Positions 55,072 to 64,000 of a DNA stretch of 64,000 nucleotides are shown here, one piece after another. The position numbers and the translations under genes are program-made. Below the pieces are notes generated by a model. The model was given only the letters and a program-made list of their open reading frames with translations, was not told where the DNA came from and did no database searches. The DNA comes from Diabrotica undecimpunctata (lineage: Eukaryota > Arthropoda > Insecta > Coleoptera > Chrysomelidae): positions 90,056,316-90,120,315 of the forward strand of contig NC_092804.1 of assembly GCF_040954645.1 (NCBI RefSeq). Direction: 5' to 3'. Position 1 is the first letter of the stretch. Every line of letters starts with the position of its first letter.

Positions 55072-56514
55072 CTACGTTTCTTCTTTTTCGTCTTGAAACG
55101 TTTGAAAATTTACATCTTCCTCATATTCTTGGCTTTCTTGCTCATAATAAGTGTAATCTGGGTATGTGTCATTGTCTATACCTTCATCGTAATTATTTTC
55201 CTCTTGTTCGATATTAAAGAGTTCTTCTACGGTGAATCGGGGGCTGGCAGTTTGTTGAAAGCGGAAGTTTCTTTGAGATTGGGGTCTATTAAAGCCGGTT
55301 TGGCGTGTAGATACGCTCATAGGTGTTGGCTTATATGATTGAGATGGAACTGGTTTATGAAAATTGGGTTGATTAGCCCTAGAATTTTGTGCATATGGAG
55401 TGAGTTGATGATTTTGTTGGAATCTAGGGGGTTGAAATGTCCCTCTTGGACTATTATTGAATGATTGTTGTTGCACAGGAATTTGATTTGGTCTAAAGAA
55501 TGGCTGTGGCCATTGGGGCTTAGGCACCTCAGGCTGCCATCGTGTAGGAGCAGGTGTATGAGTTAAATTGGATCTCTGTGTTTGTGAAGTCGCAGATGGT
55601 TTATTAGAAGATGGCAAGGAATAATTATGAGTTTTTTGGAGATATCTAATGTTATTTTCTTCCTGAATATATTGGATAGCAAGAGCGAGATTGGGTGGTC
55701 TCATGGATCGAATCGTTGATCCTAGGGGTTCTCTTAGGCCTGCCAAAAATGTGGTTAGAGCTTGTTGTTGGAAAAATTCTTTTTTACTTCTTTTAACTTC
55801 CTCGTTTTCCGTGTGTAATTCAATATGATTTGAAATGGTATTTAAAAGACTCATAACTTTTTCATGAAATTGATGGGGGTTTTCGTTTGGAGCTTGCCGA
55901 AGGTTAACTAAATCTCTAGTTAATGAGTTTTCGTTTCGTTGGTCTGCAAAATTTTGGACAAGAATTGATTTTATTGACGGCCAGTCTTTACAGCCGTATA
56001 CAGAAATAATTTCTCTGGCTCTTCCTTTAATTTTGTTCATAATTCCCCGGGTAAGCATATGATTTTGAAAATTTTCGGGATTTGTATGATCCCAGAAATG
56101 GTTTAGAAGCATGGAAATAACATCAATAAAATTGTGGAGTTAATTTGGATTGCCGTCGTACTCTGGTACGATAGAAAGGTCTTTATTAACATCAAAAATG
56201 GGTGCCATATTAGAATTATTTGAAATGGATGCTGGTGTAATAATTATAGAAGGTATTTCAAACAAATTTGTGGTTTTAAAAATATGATTATTATCAACTA
56301 AATGTAAATCTGGTTTAATATTTTCACTAGATTCTATATTAGATTCAAAAATTGTTGAAAGAGAATCGCTTATTCTAAAGGATGATACTTGTGAATTGAT
56401 ATTAGAATGAGAAATAAGATGAAATTTGCTTACAGTAATAGGATGATGCTTGGATGCATTCCTTTTAGGTACAAGTTTCTTTTCTTCTTTAAGTTTCTTT
56501 TCAGCTTTCTTCAT
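55072..56514 (-). pseudogene. gag: Errantivirus Gag, one in-frame stop
   Basis: The N-terminal piece (56514-56140) is Lys-rich, then Ser/Ile-rich, and has a second Met at APIFDVNKDLSIV, the usual start of the capsid core. A TAA at 56142-56140 interrupts the core in frame; it continues as LHNFIDVISMLLNHFWDH in the same frame. The rest (56112-55072) has RGIMNKIKGRAREI, FQQQALTTFLAGL and a long Pro/Gln/Asn-rich nucleocapsid-like tail with Arg-rich motifs and no CCHC knuckle, as in other errantiviruses. It would form the particle core. Confidence 0.88.
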
Positions 56515-56636
56515 AAATATGTTTCTGTGCCAATTTGCCTGGAATCCGTGGGTTAAATAGCTGCAGTTTTCCCTGGATTTGGGTTCGGTAGCGGGTAAAC
56601 GTTTGAGAACGACGAGGATCTTCTGGAGACTCTCCC

Positions 56637-56652
56637 ACTACTGACTGCGCCA
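56637..56652 (-). promoter_or_regulatory. Primer binding site, tRNA-Ser type
   Basis: On the minus strand TGGCGCAGTCAGTAG overlaps the last T of the LTR and resembles the tRNA-Ser PBS used by several Drosophila errantiviruses. Confidence 0.75.
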
Positions 56653-56885
56653 CTTAAGGGTTGTCACTCCCGCAGGTACTTTTTAAAAAGGCCCTTTTAA
56701 AGGTACAACTGACAGAGTAACAGCACTTTATTTAATATAATTACAACTGACTTTAAAATGAAAATTTACAGTATTTATATGAAATTAATTGATGACAACT
56801 TGTCTGCAATATGTGTCGAAACTGCTGATCGGCTGGACTATTGAACTGCAATACTGCTGACAATCGGGGTTAATGTATCGTAATT
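56652..56885 (-). repeat. Errantivirus 5' LTR
   Basis: 234 bp; differs from 49312-49545 at only three bases. It directs transcription leftward. The AGCG target duplication follows at 56886-56889. Confidence 0.93.
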
Positions 56886-58053
56886 AGCGCTTCATTAACC
56901 GTTGGCGTCGCATTCAAACCAGAGGGCCTCGTGATGACATCGAGACAAGCCTCCTCGATGAGTTTCTGGTCGAGGACGATACCGCCTACTACCTCCAGGA
57001 TGGCTCGAAAAGACTGCTAGTCCCTGGTTGCTTCCGAACTGAGGTTCTGCAAGTTTACCACGACAGTGAGGAAGCTAACCATCCGGGACAAGAAGAAACT
57101 TCCAGAGCCATCCGTGAACTCTACTTCTGGCCCACCATGTCCAAGGACACCATACACCACATCCGATCTTGCCTGAAGTGTGCCACCACAAAAGCATCGA
57201 AGAGACAACCCAGAGCTCCAATAGTTCCAAGGGCCCCCGTCAACCCATGGGAGAGGATCTCCTTCGATGTTTTAGGTCCCTATCCTCCTGCTCGAGGAAC
57301 AAGGAACCGTTATATCCTCCTGGCCACGGACTGCCTCAGCAATTGGGTTGAGTACCGATGCACCACCTCAGCAAAATCGAGAAACATCACGTCCTTCCTC
57401 CAGGACGAAATCTGCAATCGATGGGGACGACCGAACACCATCATCACTGATAATGGCTCCCAGTTTAGAACACCCACCTGGGAGAGATTCCTACGTCGTC
57501 ACAACATAGAACACGAGAAGGCCCCCATATACCACCAGAGGGCCAATCCCATCGAACGTAGAGTCCAGGAGCTGAAGAAGGGACTACGGGCGAGAGTATC
57601 GTCACCAGAGGACCCCCGATGGGACTCCTACGTCGGAGACGTCGTCTTCACTCTACGAACCAGAGCCAACGACGCCACCGGACAGACGCCTGCGGAACTT
57701 CTCCTCGGATACAGGCCAAGACGAGCACAGGAAACCAACTTTCAAGCGAATCAGAGGGAGAACAGGGAACAACGAGTCCAGCGAGCGGTCCAAAAAGCCA
57801 CCGTCTACGCCAGGATCCTGATGCTCGTCCACCACCTCAATACGTTCCCGGACAACAGGTGTTGGTGAGGAACCATCAACGAGGAAACTTCGGAGAAACC
57901 TGGACAGGACCCCACTCAATCATCAGGGCAGCCGGCAACCATACCTATGAAGTCCACCGAGACAACGACATAGACCGGCTGATCCACGTAGATGATATCC
58001 GTCCCGCACCACCTCCACCTGTCGACGCCATCGTCGGAGAAGACGCCGAGTGA
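56886..58053 (+). pseudogene. G2 integrase, one frameshift
   Basis: The frame is open from the errantivirus edge through to 57868: linker LLDEFLVEDDTAYYL, zinc finger (VYHDSEEANHPG, SCLKCATTK), core FDVLGPYPPARGT, TDCLSNW, IITDNGSQF and NPIERRVQELK. Catalytic D, D and E are all present. A frameshift near 57800 moves to VPGQQVLVRNHQRGNF and HTYEVHRDND..IHVDDIR, ending at 58053. No chromodomain. It is the best-preserved integrase in the window and shows what G1 lost. Confidence 0.88.
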
Positions 58054-58200
58054 CGTGGTGCAAAGACAATTCTTTTTTTTAGAGACATATTTCTTTTGCA
58101 TTTTCAATAACTTACACATTGTTTGCTTTCATTTTGCTTATTATTATTGTAAAAATCTTGTTTTTTTTCAATAAAAGCAGAATCACCAGAAGGATCTTCG
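58054..58200 (+). other. G2 3' untranslated region
   Basis: Short T-rich stretch between the integrase end and the polypurine tract. No gene. Confidence 0.6.
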
Positions 58201-58212
58201 AAGCGGGGGGGA
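58201..58212 (+). promoter_or_regulatory. G2 polypurine tract
   Basis: AAGCGGGGGGGA directly before TGTCGCCCAG, in the same position as in G1. Confidence 0.8.
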
Positions 58213-60050
58213 TGTCGCCCAGCCTGCTGAATTGTGATTGGTCAAATGGCAACAGTAATTGCAGCCAATCATAATTCAGAAGTCTGTTGCTCATTTTCTG
58301 AATTATCGTTGGTCGAACGGCATCTGAGCTGCAGCCAATGATAATTCTGAAAATTGGGCATTGGTCGTCGTGCCGGTCCAATCGTAAAAAGGTCCAAAAC
58401 GACCGTTACGATTGACCTACTTTTTTCTGCATAAAAGAAGTGCACGACGGCCAGGAAATCAGATCTGGTCAGGTTTGGTCCGCAGATCCAGCCTTCTAGG
58501 CATGTTAAGATCCTCTGGTCGATTAAGTTCCTAGATTTTCTTGTTTTATTTTTACAGCTCAACTTTAAACCCGGAACCTAACGTTCCCATCTTTAACCAC
58601 GGTTTGTTTGCAAACCACCGGCGGCCATTTTTGAGGGATTTATCTGTGCTTTTCGACTTAGTCGAATTTGCTAATAAATTCCCTTAAGAGCGTCGTCATT
58701 TTTCATCGAATTAATCTGTGTTTTTGGACTTAGTCCAAAATCTGATTATTTCGATAGGCTTACAGGTCGTGTAAGAAAATTTCTCTTACAGGATTCAGCT
58801 AAGTTCCTACTTCACGGGACTTAGTCATCAGACGGTGAATATATCCTTTTTTAAAAGATTGAGATTAAATAAAGACTTCCCGCATAGTGTTTTATTTTCT
58901 CTTTCAGGATATTGCTAACGTATATTTCATACTTGCAAAATAAACGTATAAACTGTGTTTTATTTTTCCCTTTTATTTTCAGGTACACTGCTAAATTTTT
59001 ATATTTGAATTTTTACTTTGATACTTATAATTTTCAGGTACACTGCAAAAATTTTATATTTGAATTTTTACTTTGATATCTTTGATACTTCAGGTACACT
59101 GCTAAACTTTTATATTTGAATTTTAACTTTGATACTTTGATAATTATAAACCTTATATTTAAACTTTGAATCTAATACTTTGATTTATATAACTTGTATG
59201 CTATTTCTTTTCTCTGTTCTCTTCCAGGTACACTGTTAAAACTTATAATTTCTATCTTTGAATTTTAATATTTTATTTTCTGGTACACTGTTAAAAAATT
59301 TGACTATTATTTTTCTGGCTTTAATATTTGTTGTTATTTTATTTACAGTTATTTAAATTGGTTTATATTATTTATGCGTATTTATCACCACTTAAATTAA
59401 CTTGTAATATTTTTCTATAGTCCAATCGACGAAAATAATTGAATTTTGACTCTAATTATTTTTACAGTGTAGTTCTTCCCCTTTTTATTGTTGATTATCC
59501 CGATTGGCATAACAACCGACATTCCTGTCCTTATCCCGAGTCTCTAGCTCAACTCCTTCCCACTTCAAGTAATTTTGACAAGTGACATTTCCTATACTTA
59601 TTAATTTGAATTTTGGTTAAAATCGTTTTATTGTTAATAACTAACGTGCGTTACTTTTCAGATTCTTATTTTAAGACTAATTAGTATAATTATCCTCCAG
59701 ATTTCCGGATCAGGAGATAATTATACCTTTCTTGCAGATTCTTAATATAAGTTCTGTTATACCTTTTCTAACCTTTATAATTACTGTTTAATAAACTTTA
59801 TTTATTGTGTTATTCTTTAAAAAGGCAATTTTAATCCCTAGCTAAGTGTCCATAGCCCGTGACTATGGCCACCGACAGAGAACCTTATCCCCTTAGGTCA
59901 CTCCAAGCGACGGATAGAGCGGTTAACATGCCTTCTCTCTCTCCAGAAGGAGATGGGAGTTATACAAGTTACCGACAGTTTGACGTCAGTCGCTCGGACC
60001 TAAGCCAAGAAGCAGGAAAATAGACTGTGATACTATAGTCAACCTTGCAG
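58213..60050 (+). repeat. G2 3' LTR (right end approximate)
   Basis: It starts TGTCGCCCAGCC after the polypurine tract. Features inside: two imperfect palindromes each enclosing inverted CCAAT boxes (58228-58278, 58300-58347); three short hairpins (58652-58666, 58722-58740, and about 58768-58790); and five copies of (C)AGGTACACTG or a one-base variant at 58981, 59036, 59092, 59226 and 59280. The 5' LTR is missing, so the end cannot be fixed by comparison; unrelated PolB-element repeat begins at 60078. Confidence 0.65.
58981..59290 (+). repeat. AGGTACACTG repeats in the G2 LTR
   Basis: Five copies at spacings of 55, 56, 134 and 54 bp, each following a T-rich tract, so that each looks like a splice acceptor (TTTTC/AG/G). 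The sequence between copies is similar for the first three. Confidence 0.8.
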
Positions 60051-60077
60051 TTGCGAGTCTCACCGTCTTTGCTATTA

Positions 60078-60322
60078 CGCTAATTGTTGTGGATAAAATA
60101 TATACGAGGTTGATTAAAAATTACTCGTAAAATGCTGTCGCCATTGGTGTTCGTCGAGACGTATCTTCGTTATTATTGGGGGAATGGGGGGGCGTTTGGG
60201 TGTCTTTTCGTTAATATTGTGGAACGTCTCCACCAGTCGTTCTCATTGGTGTACGTTGAGGCATATCTTCGTTATTATTGGGGAATGGGGGGGGCTGTTT
60301 GGGTGTCTTTTCTTGATAGCTC
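60078..60322 (-). repeat. Inverted copy of the PolB-element terminal repeats
   Basis: In reverse complement it matches 12355-12535 (both ~90-bp units) and 12672-12746 of the left block, lacking the ~137 bp between. Shared markers are AATAACGAAGATACG, ACCAATGGCGACAGC and CAATTAGCGTAATAGC. It stops abruptly at 60322. It is either a separate copy or the opposite terminal repeat of the same element. Confidence 0.88.
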
Positions 60323-60599
60323 ATCTCATATGAGAGATTTGAAATGGTGTTTTACAACAGTTTTAAAGATAACCTCATGTTGCCATTGTGTTGTACCTGT
60401 TCCAGTCTTTAAAGGAGACGAGTTTTCCAAGGTTTGTGTTCCAGCCAGTGCTAGCTTCCACCCTCATTTTCTTATCCCTGGTCGCCGTCTCAGTTCTACC
60501 CCCAGAAATTTTAGTAGGTCCAGTTCCCAACCTCAGAAATGTTAAGAAAAGTAACTTTAGTGCAATCAAGGAAGGAAGAGCGTTTTTCCTTCATCAAGC
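60323..60599. other. Unassigned stretch
   Basis: It may contain diverged LTR or other repeat sequence; the reading frames here show no recognisable domain. Confidence 0.35.
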
Positions 60600-60911
60600 A
60601 AGACAAGGATTCTTCGAATCGGCGTCCTTAGTTTAAATAGCTAGAGGTCCTTCTTGTTGTTATTTTGTTTGTCTATTTGTCCCAGGAGATTCATGTAAGT
60701 ACCCCTTTATATCATTTTTGTAGTTGCCCCTATATAATCCCATAATTTCATTCCCTTATCCACGACCCAGCTACTCCAAATAAACCCTGAGTGCCGTTCG
60801 CATAAGTTTCGATTTGTTTTGCTTGCCCTATCTCTAGCCCCATAACTTCTGTCCCCAATTTTTAACCCCTCATAATAATACCCTATGTGGTTGGCAAAAT
60901 ATTTCGTTACA
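60600..60911 (+). mobile_element. L-family LTR fragment
   Basis: Reverse complement of the divergent (U5-side) end of the L LTR: shared CTTATCCACGACCC, GTTTTGCTTGCCCTATC and the terminal AATATTTCGTTACA at 60911. Only the last ~310 bp are recognisable, so it is a truncated solo LTR in the opposite orientation to L. Confidence 0.8.
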
Positions 60912-61182
60912 AAATAATTAAGTAAAATATCGGAAAAGTATTTTTCTAAGAGACTGTCTGATTAGCGGAATAATCGACAAAAATAATTGTTTAATAAAAT
61001 GAAAATAAAAAAAATCGACGAATTACAGAATAACCGCAAAAAAATTATAATTTATAAGGCAATCAGCAACAATATTTAAATTCGTCATGCACTTACTGAT
61101 AAAAGAATAATTAATATTGGAATATCGAACAGTATATAATAATAAAAAAGTATAAGACAAAAATTATATACGAGATGATTCA
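60912..61182 (+). other. AT-rich leader before the RTE-like LINE
   Basis: No gene. Probably includes the 5' UTR of the LINE whose ORF1 starts at 61183, but I cannot place the element start. Confidence 0.45.
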
Positions 61183-61929
61183 ATGTTAGACTTACATTCG
61201 TTCCAAAAACATCAAGAAGAAGATAACATTTTCAGAAAGAGCAAGAAGTTTTCGAGAACACCAACAAAAACTCCAGAGAAAAAAAATGAGGCAACAAAAA
61301 TTGATCAATTACTAATAATGGTGAGCCACCTCACCGATGATATTAAGGAAATAAAAAGAAATCAACAAGAATGCAAGGAAACGATAGAAAAGCTCATAAT
61401 GGAAAACAGAGAGCTGAGAAAAGAAAATTCAGAACTAAAACAAGAAAATATAGAGATCAAGGAGGAACTCAGAGAAATAACAAAAAACATGGAAGTTATG
61501 GAAAAACACCGACGAATAAATAACATAGTTATGTACGGCCTAAAGATAGACACATATGAGCAAGCAAGGTTAAAAGGAACAATCAATAATTTCATCAAAC
61601 AACATATAGGAGTAGAGGTTAAAATAAGGAATGCTCACAAGTTAGGCGAAAAAACATGCCTAATTGAATTGGAAAACCAGGAAGAAAAAAGAAAAATAAT
61701 GGAAAAAAAGCACAAGTTAAAAGAAATTAAAGAGTACAAAATATATATCAACGAAGATGCAACCACAAAAGAACGAGAAATACAGAAAACAATTAGAAAC
61801 ATTGCTCAAGAAGAAAGAAATAAAGGAAATGAAGTCAAGATTGGAGTAAAAAAAATATGGGTGAATAACAGCGAATGGAAGTGGAATGACAAAGAAGGCG
61901 CAATATGTAAAAAAACATCAAAAAACTAG
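61183..61929 (+). CDS. RTE-like LINE ORF1 (coiled coil plus RNA-binding region)
   Basis: The open 248-codon frame starts at the first ATG. Residues ~45-110 form a strong coiled coil (repeated EL, EN, KE heptads such as LRKENSELKQEN). Then comes an RRM-like region starting NNIVMYGLKI (~residue 115) with VEVKIRNAHKLGEKTCLIEL, and a C-terminal basic part (YINEDATTKEREIQK, GVKKIWVNNSEW). This is the L1-ORF1-like architecture (trimerising coiled coil plus RNA-binding) seen upstream of many insect RTE-like ORF2s. It would coat the element RNA. ORF2 starts 88 bases downstream. Confidence 0.85.
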   Translation: MLDLHSFQKHQEEDNIFRKSKKFSRTPTKTPEKKNEATKIDQLLIMVSHLTDDIKEIKRNQQECKETIEKLIMENRELRKENSELKQENIEIKEELREITKNMEVMEKHRRINNIVMYGLKIDTYEQARLKGTINNFIKQHIGVEVKIRNAHKLGEKTCLIELENQEEKRKIMEKKHKLKEIKEYKIYINEDATTKEREIQKTIRNIAQEERNKGNEVKIGVKKIWVNNSEWKWNDKEGAICKKTSKN

Positions 61930-62017
61930 CAACTAAATGTACTACTGGAATAAAGTTGACGAAACAAGCACAGAACAAGGTTAGCGATAATACGAAAAAA
62001 GGAAAAAAGAGGAAAAA

Positions 62018-64000
62018 ATGATAACGGGACCAAAACACAAGAAAACATTACGAAAAGAACACTTACTTTTGGGAACATGGAATGTAAGAGGCACATATGG
62101 AGAAGGCAAACTTAAACACTTAGCGAGAGAAATCGAAAAGTTCCATTTTGACATAGTAGCTTTACAGGAGACGAAACAACTGGGAAATGATATATTAGAA
62201 ATAGAAGATACAATGTTTTTTAACAGCGGGGGAAAGAATCGAACGTTAGGCACAGGTTTTATGATAAGAAAAGAGCTAAAAGAAGCACTAGTAGAGTTTA
62301 AACCAGTATCAGACCGCATATGTAGTATCAGGTTCAAGGGAAAATACCAAAAAATCACCCTCATAAATATTCACGCGCCTTCAGAAGAAAAAGATAATGA
62401 TGTCAAAGAATGTTTCTACAATGAATTAAACAGAACAATCGAAAATATACCCAGATATGATATGAAAATTATTCTAGGCGACGCAAATGCCAAAATAGGG
62501 AAGGAAGAAGTATTTAGACCGACAATAGGAAAATATAGTAAACACAATGAAACTAATGAGAACGGACAATTCCTGATAGATTTCGCAAGAGAAAAAAATA
62601 TGATCATAATGAGCACATATTTCGAACGAAAAGAAATACACAAGGAAACTTGGATATCGCCAGATAGAAAGACTAAAAACCAAATAGACCACGTGCTCAT
62701 CGAAAAAGAAGAACAGCAATGTATAAAGAAGATAAGAACATACAGAGGACCAGACGCCGACTCAGATCATTACATGGTGGGCATCAAAATTAAGCAACTG
62801 ATACCAGAAAACAAAAACAAAATAAAAAAAAAGAAATGTATACATAACCCAATTCGATTAGCAACAAAGAAAGAGCAAGACATATACGAGGAAACAATGG
62901 AAAGAGAACTAAAAAAGATACAAATAGAAGAGCAAACTGAGAACAAATGGGAAAACATAAAGCAAATAATGAACAAAGCAGCAAAAGAATGTAACAAACA
63001 AGAGAATAAAAAGAGGAAAGACTGGTTCGACATAGAGTGCCAAAAAGAAATAGAAATAAGAAAATCATTAAGGATTGAAATGATCACGAAAGAAACAACA
63101 GAGACAAAGAATAGATATAGGGAGCAAAGACAAAAAGTAAAGAGAGTGCTGAGAGAAAAGAAGAGAAAACACATAGAAAATAAGCTAAAAGAAATAGAAG
63201 AGAATTACAGAAATAAAAAAATAAAAAACCTATATCAAGGTGCTAGAAATGAAAAAAAAGGTTTCCAACAAAAACCCATATTCGTCAAAAACAAAGCAGG
63301 AAATAATATAAGCGGGGAAACAGAAATTGCCGAAAGATGGAAAGAGTATTTTGATGAATTACTAAATGGCAATAATAAGTCAAACCAAAGAGAATACGTG
63401 GAAACAGAAGCAAGAATCGAACACTTAGAAGACATAGAAGATAATTCACCCAGCAAAGAACAAATCGAGGAAATCATAAAAAATCTGAAAAACAACAAAT
63501 CCCCTGGAAGCGATAACATAACAGCAGAGATGATGAAATATGGTGGAAAACTGCTAAATAATTGGATATACAAGATCATAAAGGAGATATGGATAAAAGA
63601 ACGAATACCCGAAGATTGGAAGGAAGCCATTATTTGCCCATTACACAAAAAAGGAGACAAAACAGAATGCAGTAATTACAGAGGAGTAGCGTTACTAAAT
63701 ACCGTATATAAAATCCTATCAAAATCCATAAAAGATAAGCTAGAAAAAGAAGTTGAAAATATAATAGGCGAATACCAATGCGGATTTAGACGAGGGAGAA
63801 GCACAACGGACCAAGTATTCATAATCAGAGAATTACAAGCAGAAAGCTATGAACACAACTTACCAACGATAGCGCTATTCATCGACTTCCAGCAAGCATA
63901 CGATAGAATAAAAAGGAAGGAATTAAAAGAGACCCTTGAGGAACTGGGAGTTAGCAGAAAGTTGCGTAACATGATACATCTTACTTTAGAGAATACAGAA
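62018..64000 (+). CDS. RTE-like LINE ORF2 (endonuclease and RT), runs off the window
   Basis: The ATG at 62018 opens a frame with no stop to the last base (661 codons). The endonuclease has LLGTWNVRGTYG, VALQETKQ, ILGDANAKIG, NQIDHVLIE and DADSDHYMV; all catalytic residues I can check are present. A long Lys/Glu-rich linker with WKEYFDELL and NNKSPGSDNITAEM follows, then RT motifs CPLHKKGDKTECSNYRGVAL, QCGFRRGRSTTDQ and motif A LFIDFQQAYDRI. It ends just before motif B. The enzyme nicks target DNA and copies the element RNA. Nothing is broken in the visible part. Confidence 0.92.
   Translation, partial: MITGPKHKKTLRKEHLLLGTWNVRGTYGEGKLKHLAREIEKFHFDIVALQETKQLGNDILEIEDTMFFNSGGKNRTLGTGFMIRKELKEALVEFKPVSDRICSIRFKGKYQKITLINIHAPSEEKDNDVKECFYNELNRTIENIPRYDMKIILGDANAKIGKEEVFRPTIGKYSKHNETNENGQFLIDFAREKNMIIMSTYFERKEIHKETWISPDRKTKNQIDHVLIEKEEQQCIKKIRTYRGPDADSDHYMVGIKIKQLIPENKNKIKKKKCIHNPIRLATKKEQDIYEETMERELKKIQIEEQTENKWENIKQIMNKAAKECNKQENKKRKDWFDIECQKEIEIRKSLRIEMITKETTETKNRYREQRQKVKRVLREKKRKHIENKLKEIEENYRNKKIKNLYQGARNEKKGFQQKPIFVKNKAGNNISGETEIAERWKEYFDELLNGNNKSNQREYVETEARIEHLEDIEDNSPSKEQIEEIIKNLKNNKSPGSDNITAEMMKYGGKLLNNWIYKIIKEIWIKERIPEDWKEAIICPLHKKGDKTECSNYRGVALLNTVYKILSKSIKDKLEKEVENIIGEYQCGFRRGRSTTDQVFIIRELQAESYEHNLPTIALFIDFQQAYDRIKRKELKETLEELGVSRKLRNMIHLTLENTE

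Larger units (their letters stand above)
49312..56885 (-). mobile_element. Errantivirus (insect endogenous retrovirus), gag-pol-env
   Basis: It is 7574 bp with 234-bp LTRs (49312-49545 and 56652-56885) differing at three positions, and AGCG duplications. On the minus strand the order is 5' LTR, tRNA-Ser-type PBS, gag, protease, RT, RNase H, integrase, env, polypurine tract and 3' LTR. Env is fully open; gag has one in-frame stop and pol has one frameshift and one in-frame stop. It sits inside G2 pol. Confidence 0.95.
48178..60077 (+). mobile_element. Ty3/gypsy element G2, 5'-truncated, with errantivirus insertion
   Basis: Only the part from the protease-RT linker onward is present: RT (48178-49311), errantivirus insertion (49312-56885), integrase (56886-58053), polypurine tract (58201-58212) and 3' LTR from 58213. 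The right end is approximate. G2 is a relative of G1 (very similar pol) but its LTR is different (TGTCGCCCAG..). RNase H is deleted. The 5' LTR, gag and protease are missing. Confidence 0.85.

Noticed and set aside
62416..63660. Minus-strand Phe/Ser/Leu-rich frames looking like membrane proteins
   Set aside because: They are antisense of the Lys/Glu-rich LINE ORF2, which has clear endonuclease and RT motifs.

Overview
This window is a graveyard of transposable elements from a large arthropod genome, almost certainly an insect. I see no ordinary host gene apart from a truncated THAP-domain fragment. The insect assignment rests on four things: an errantivirus (insect endogenous retrovirus) with an env gene, Jockey-type LINEs with the insect Inr+DPE internal promoter, a tRNA-Lys-primed Ty3/gypsy element, and short AT-rich introns. 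A beetle is my guess only.

Left arm (1-11,400). The 3' half of an RTE-like LINE enters from the left edge with an ATG-repeat tail. It is followed by scrambled pieces of Jockey-like elements: a C-terminal tail at 1.4-1.85 kb, an RNase H block at 3.5-4.2 kb, and a minus-strand ORF1-EN-RT block at 4.2-8.2 kb that meets the RNase H block tail to tail. Then come a 35-bp inverted repeat pair, a Ty3/gypsy integrase tail, a THAP fragment, (TA)n tracts, a tRNA-derived SINE and a perfect 64-bp palindrome.

PolB element (about 11,760-18,436). Tandem CCAAT-containing repeats are followed by a predicted TATA/Inr promoter, a 74-aa ORF right after a splice acceptor, a second small ORF, a decayed family-B DNA polymerase gene (viral or transposon type) with a 54-nt intron, and the 3' end of a convergent gene. 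Part of the repeat block recurs inverted at 60,078-60,322, so the two could be the ends of one Maverick/Polinton-like element filled with later insertions.

Nested retroelements (18,437-60,077). A plus-strand Ty3/gypsy element (G1) has its gag split by an intact Jockey element (Jockey A, 12-bp target duplication). Its pol is split by a minus-strand tRNA-Lys LTR element (L, AATT duplication), whose leader is in turn split by Jockey B (13-bp duplication, 42-nt poly(A)). G1's 3' LTR is cut at 44,240 by an R1-clade-like LINE. That LINE's RT is fused in frame to the RT of a second gypsy element (G2), whose pol is split by a minus-strand errantivirus with 234-bp LTRs (3 differences, AGCG duplication), open env, and broken gag and pol.

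Right arm (60,078-64,000). It holds the inverted PolB-element repeat copy, a fragment of an L-family LTR, and the 5' part of an RTE-like LINE (coiled-coil ORF1, then EN-RT ORF2) that runs off the end. The most striking sequence pattern is an array of ten hairpins in the G1 LTR whose stems change in a compensating way, each loop carrying a GTAAGT-like motif; the G2 LTR has comparable hairpins.
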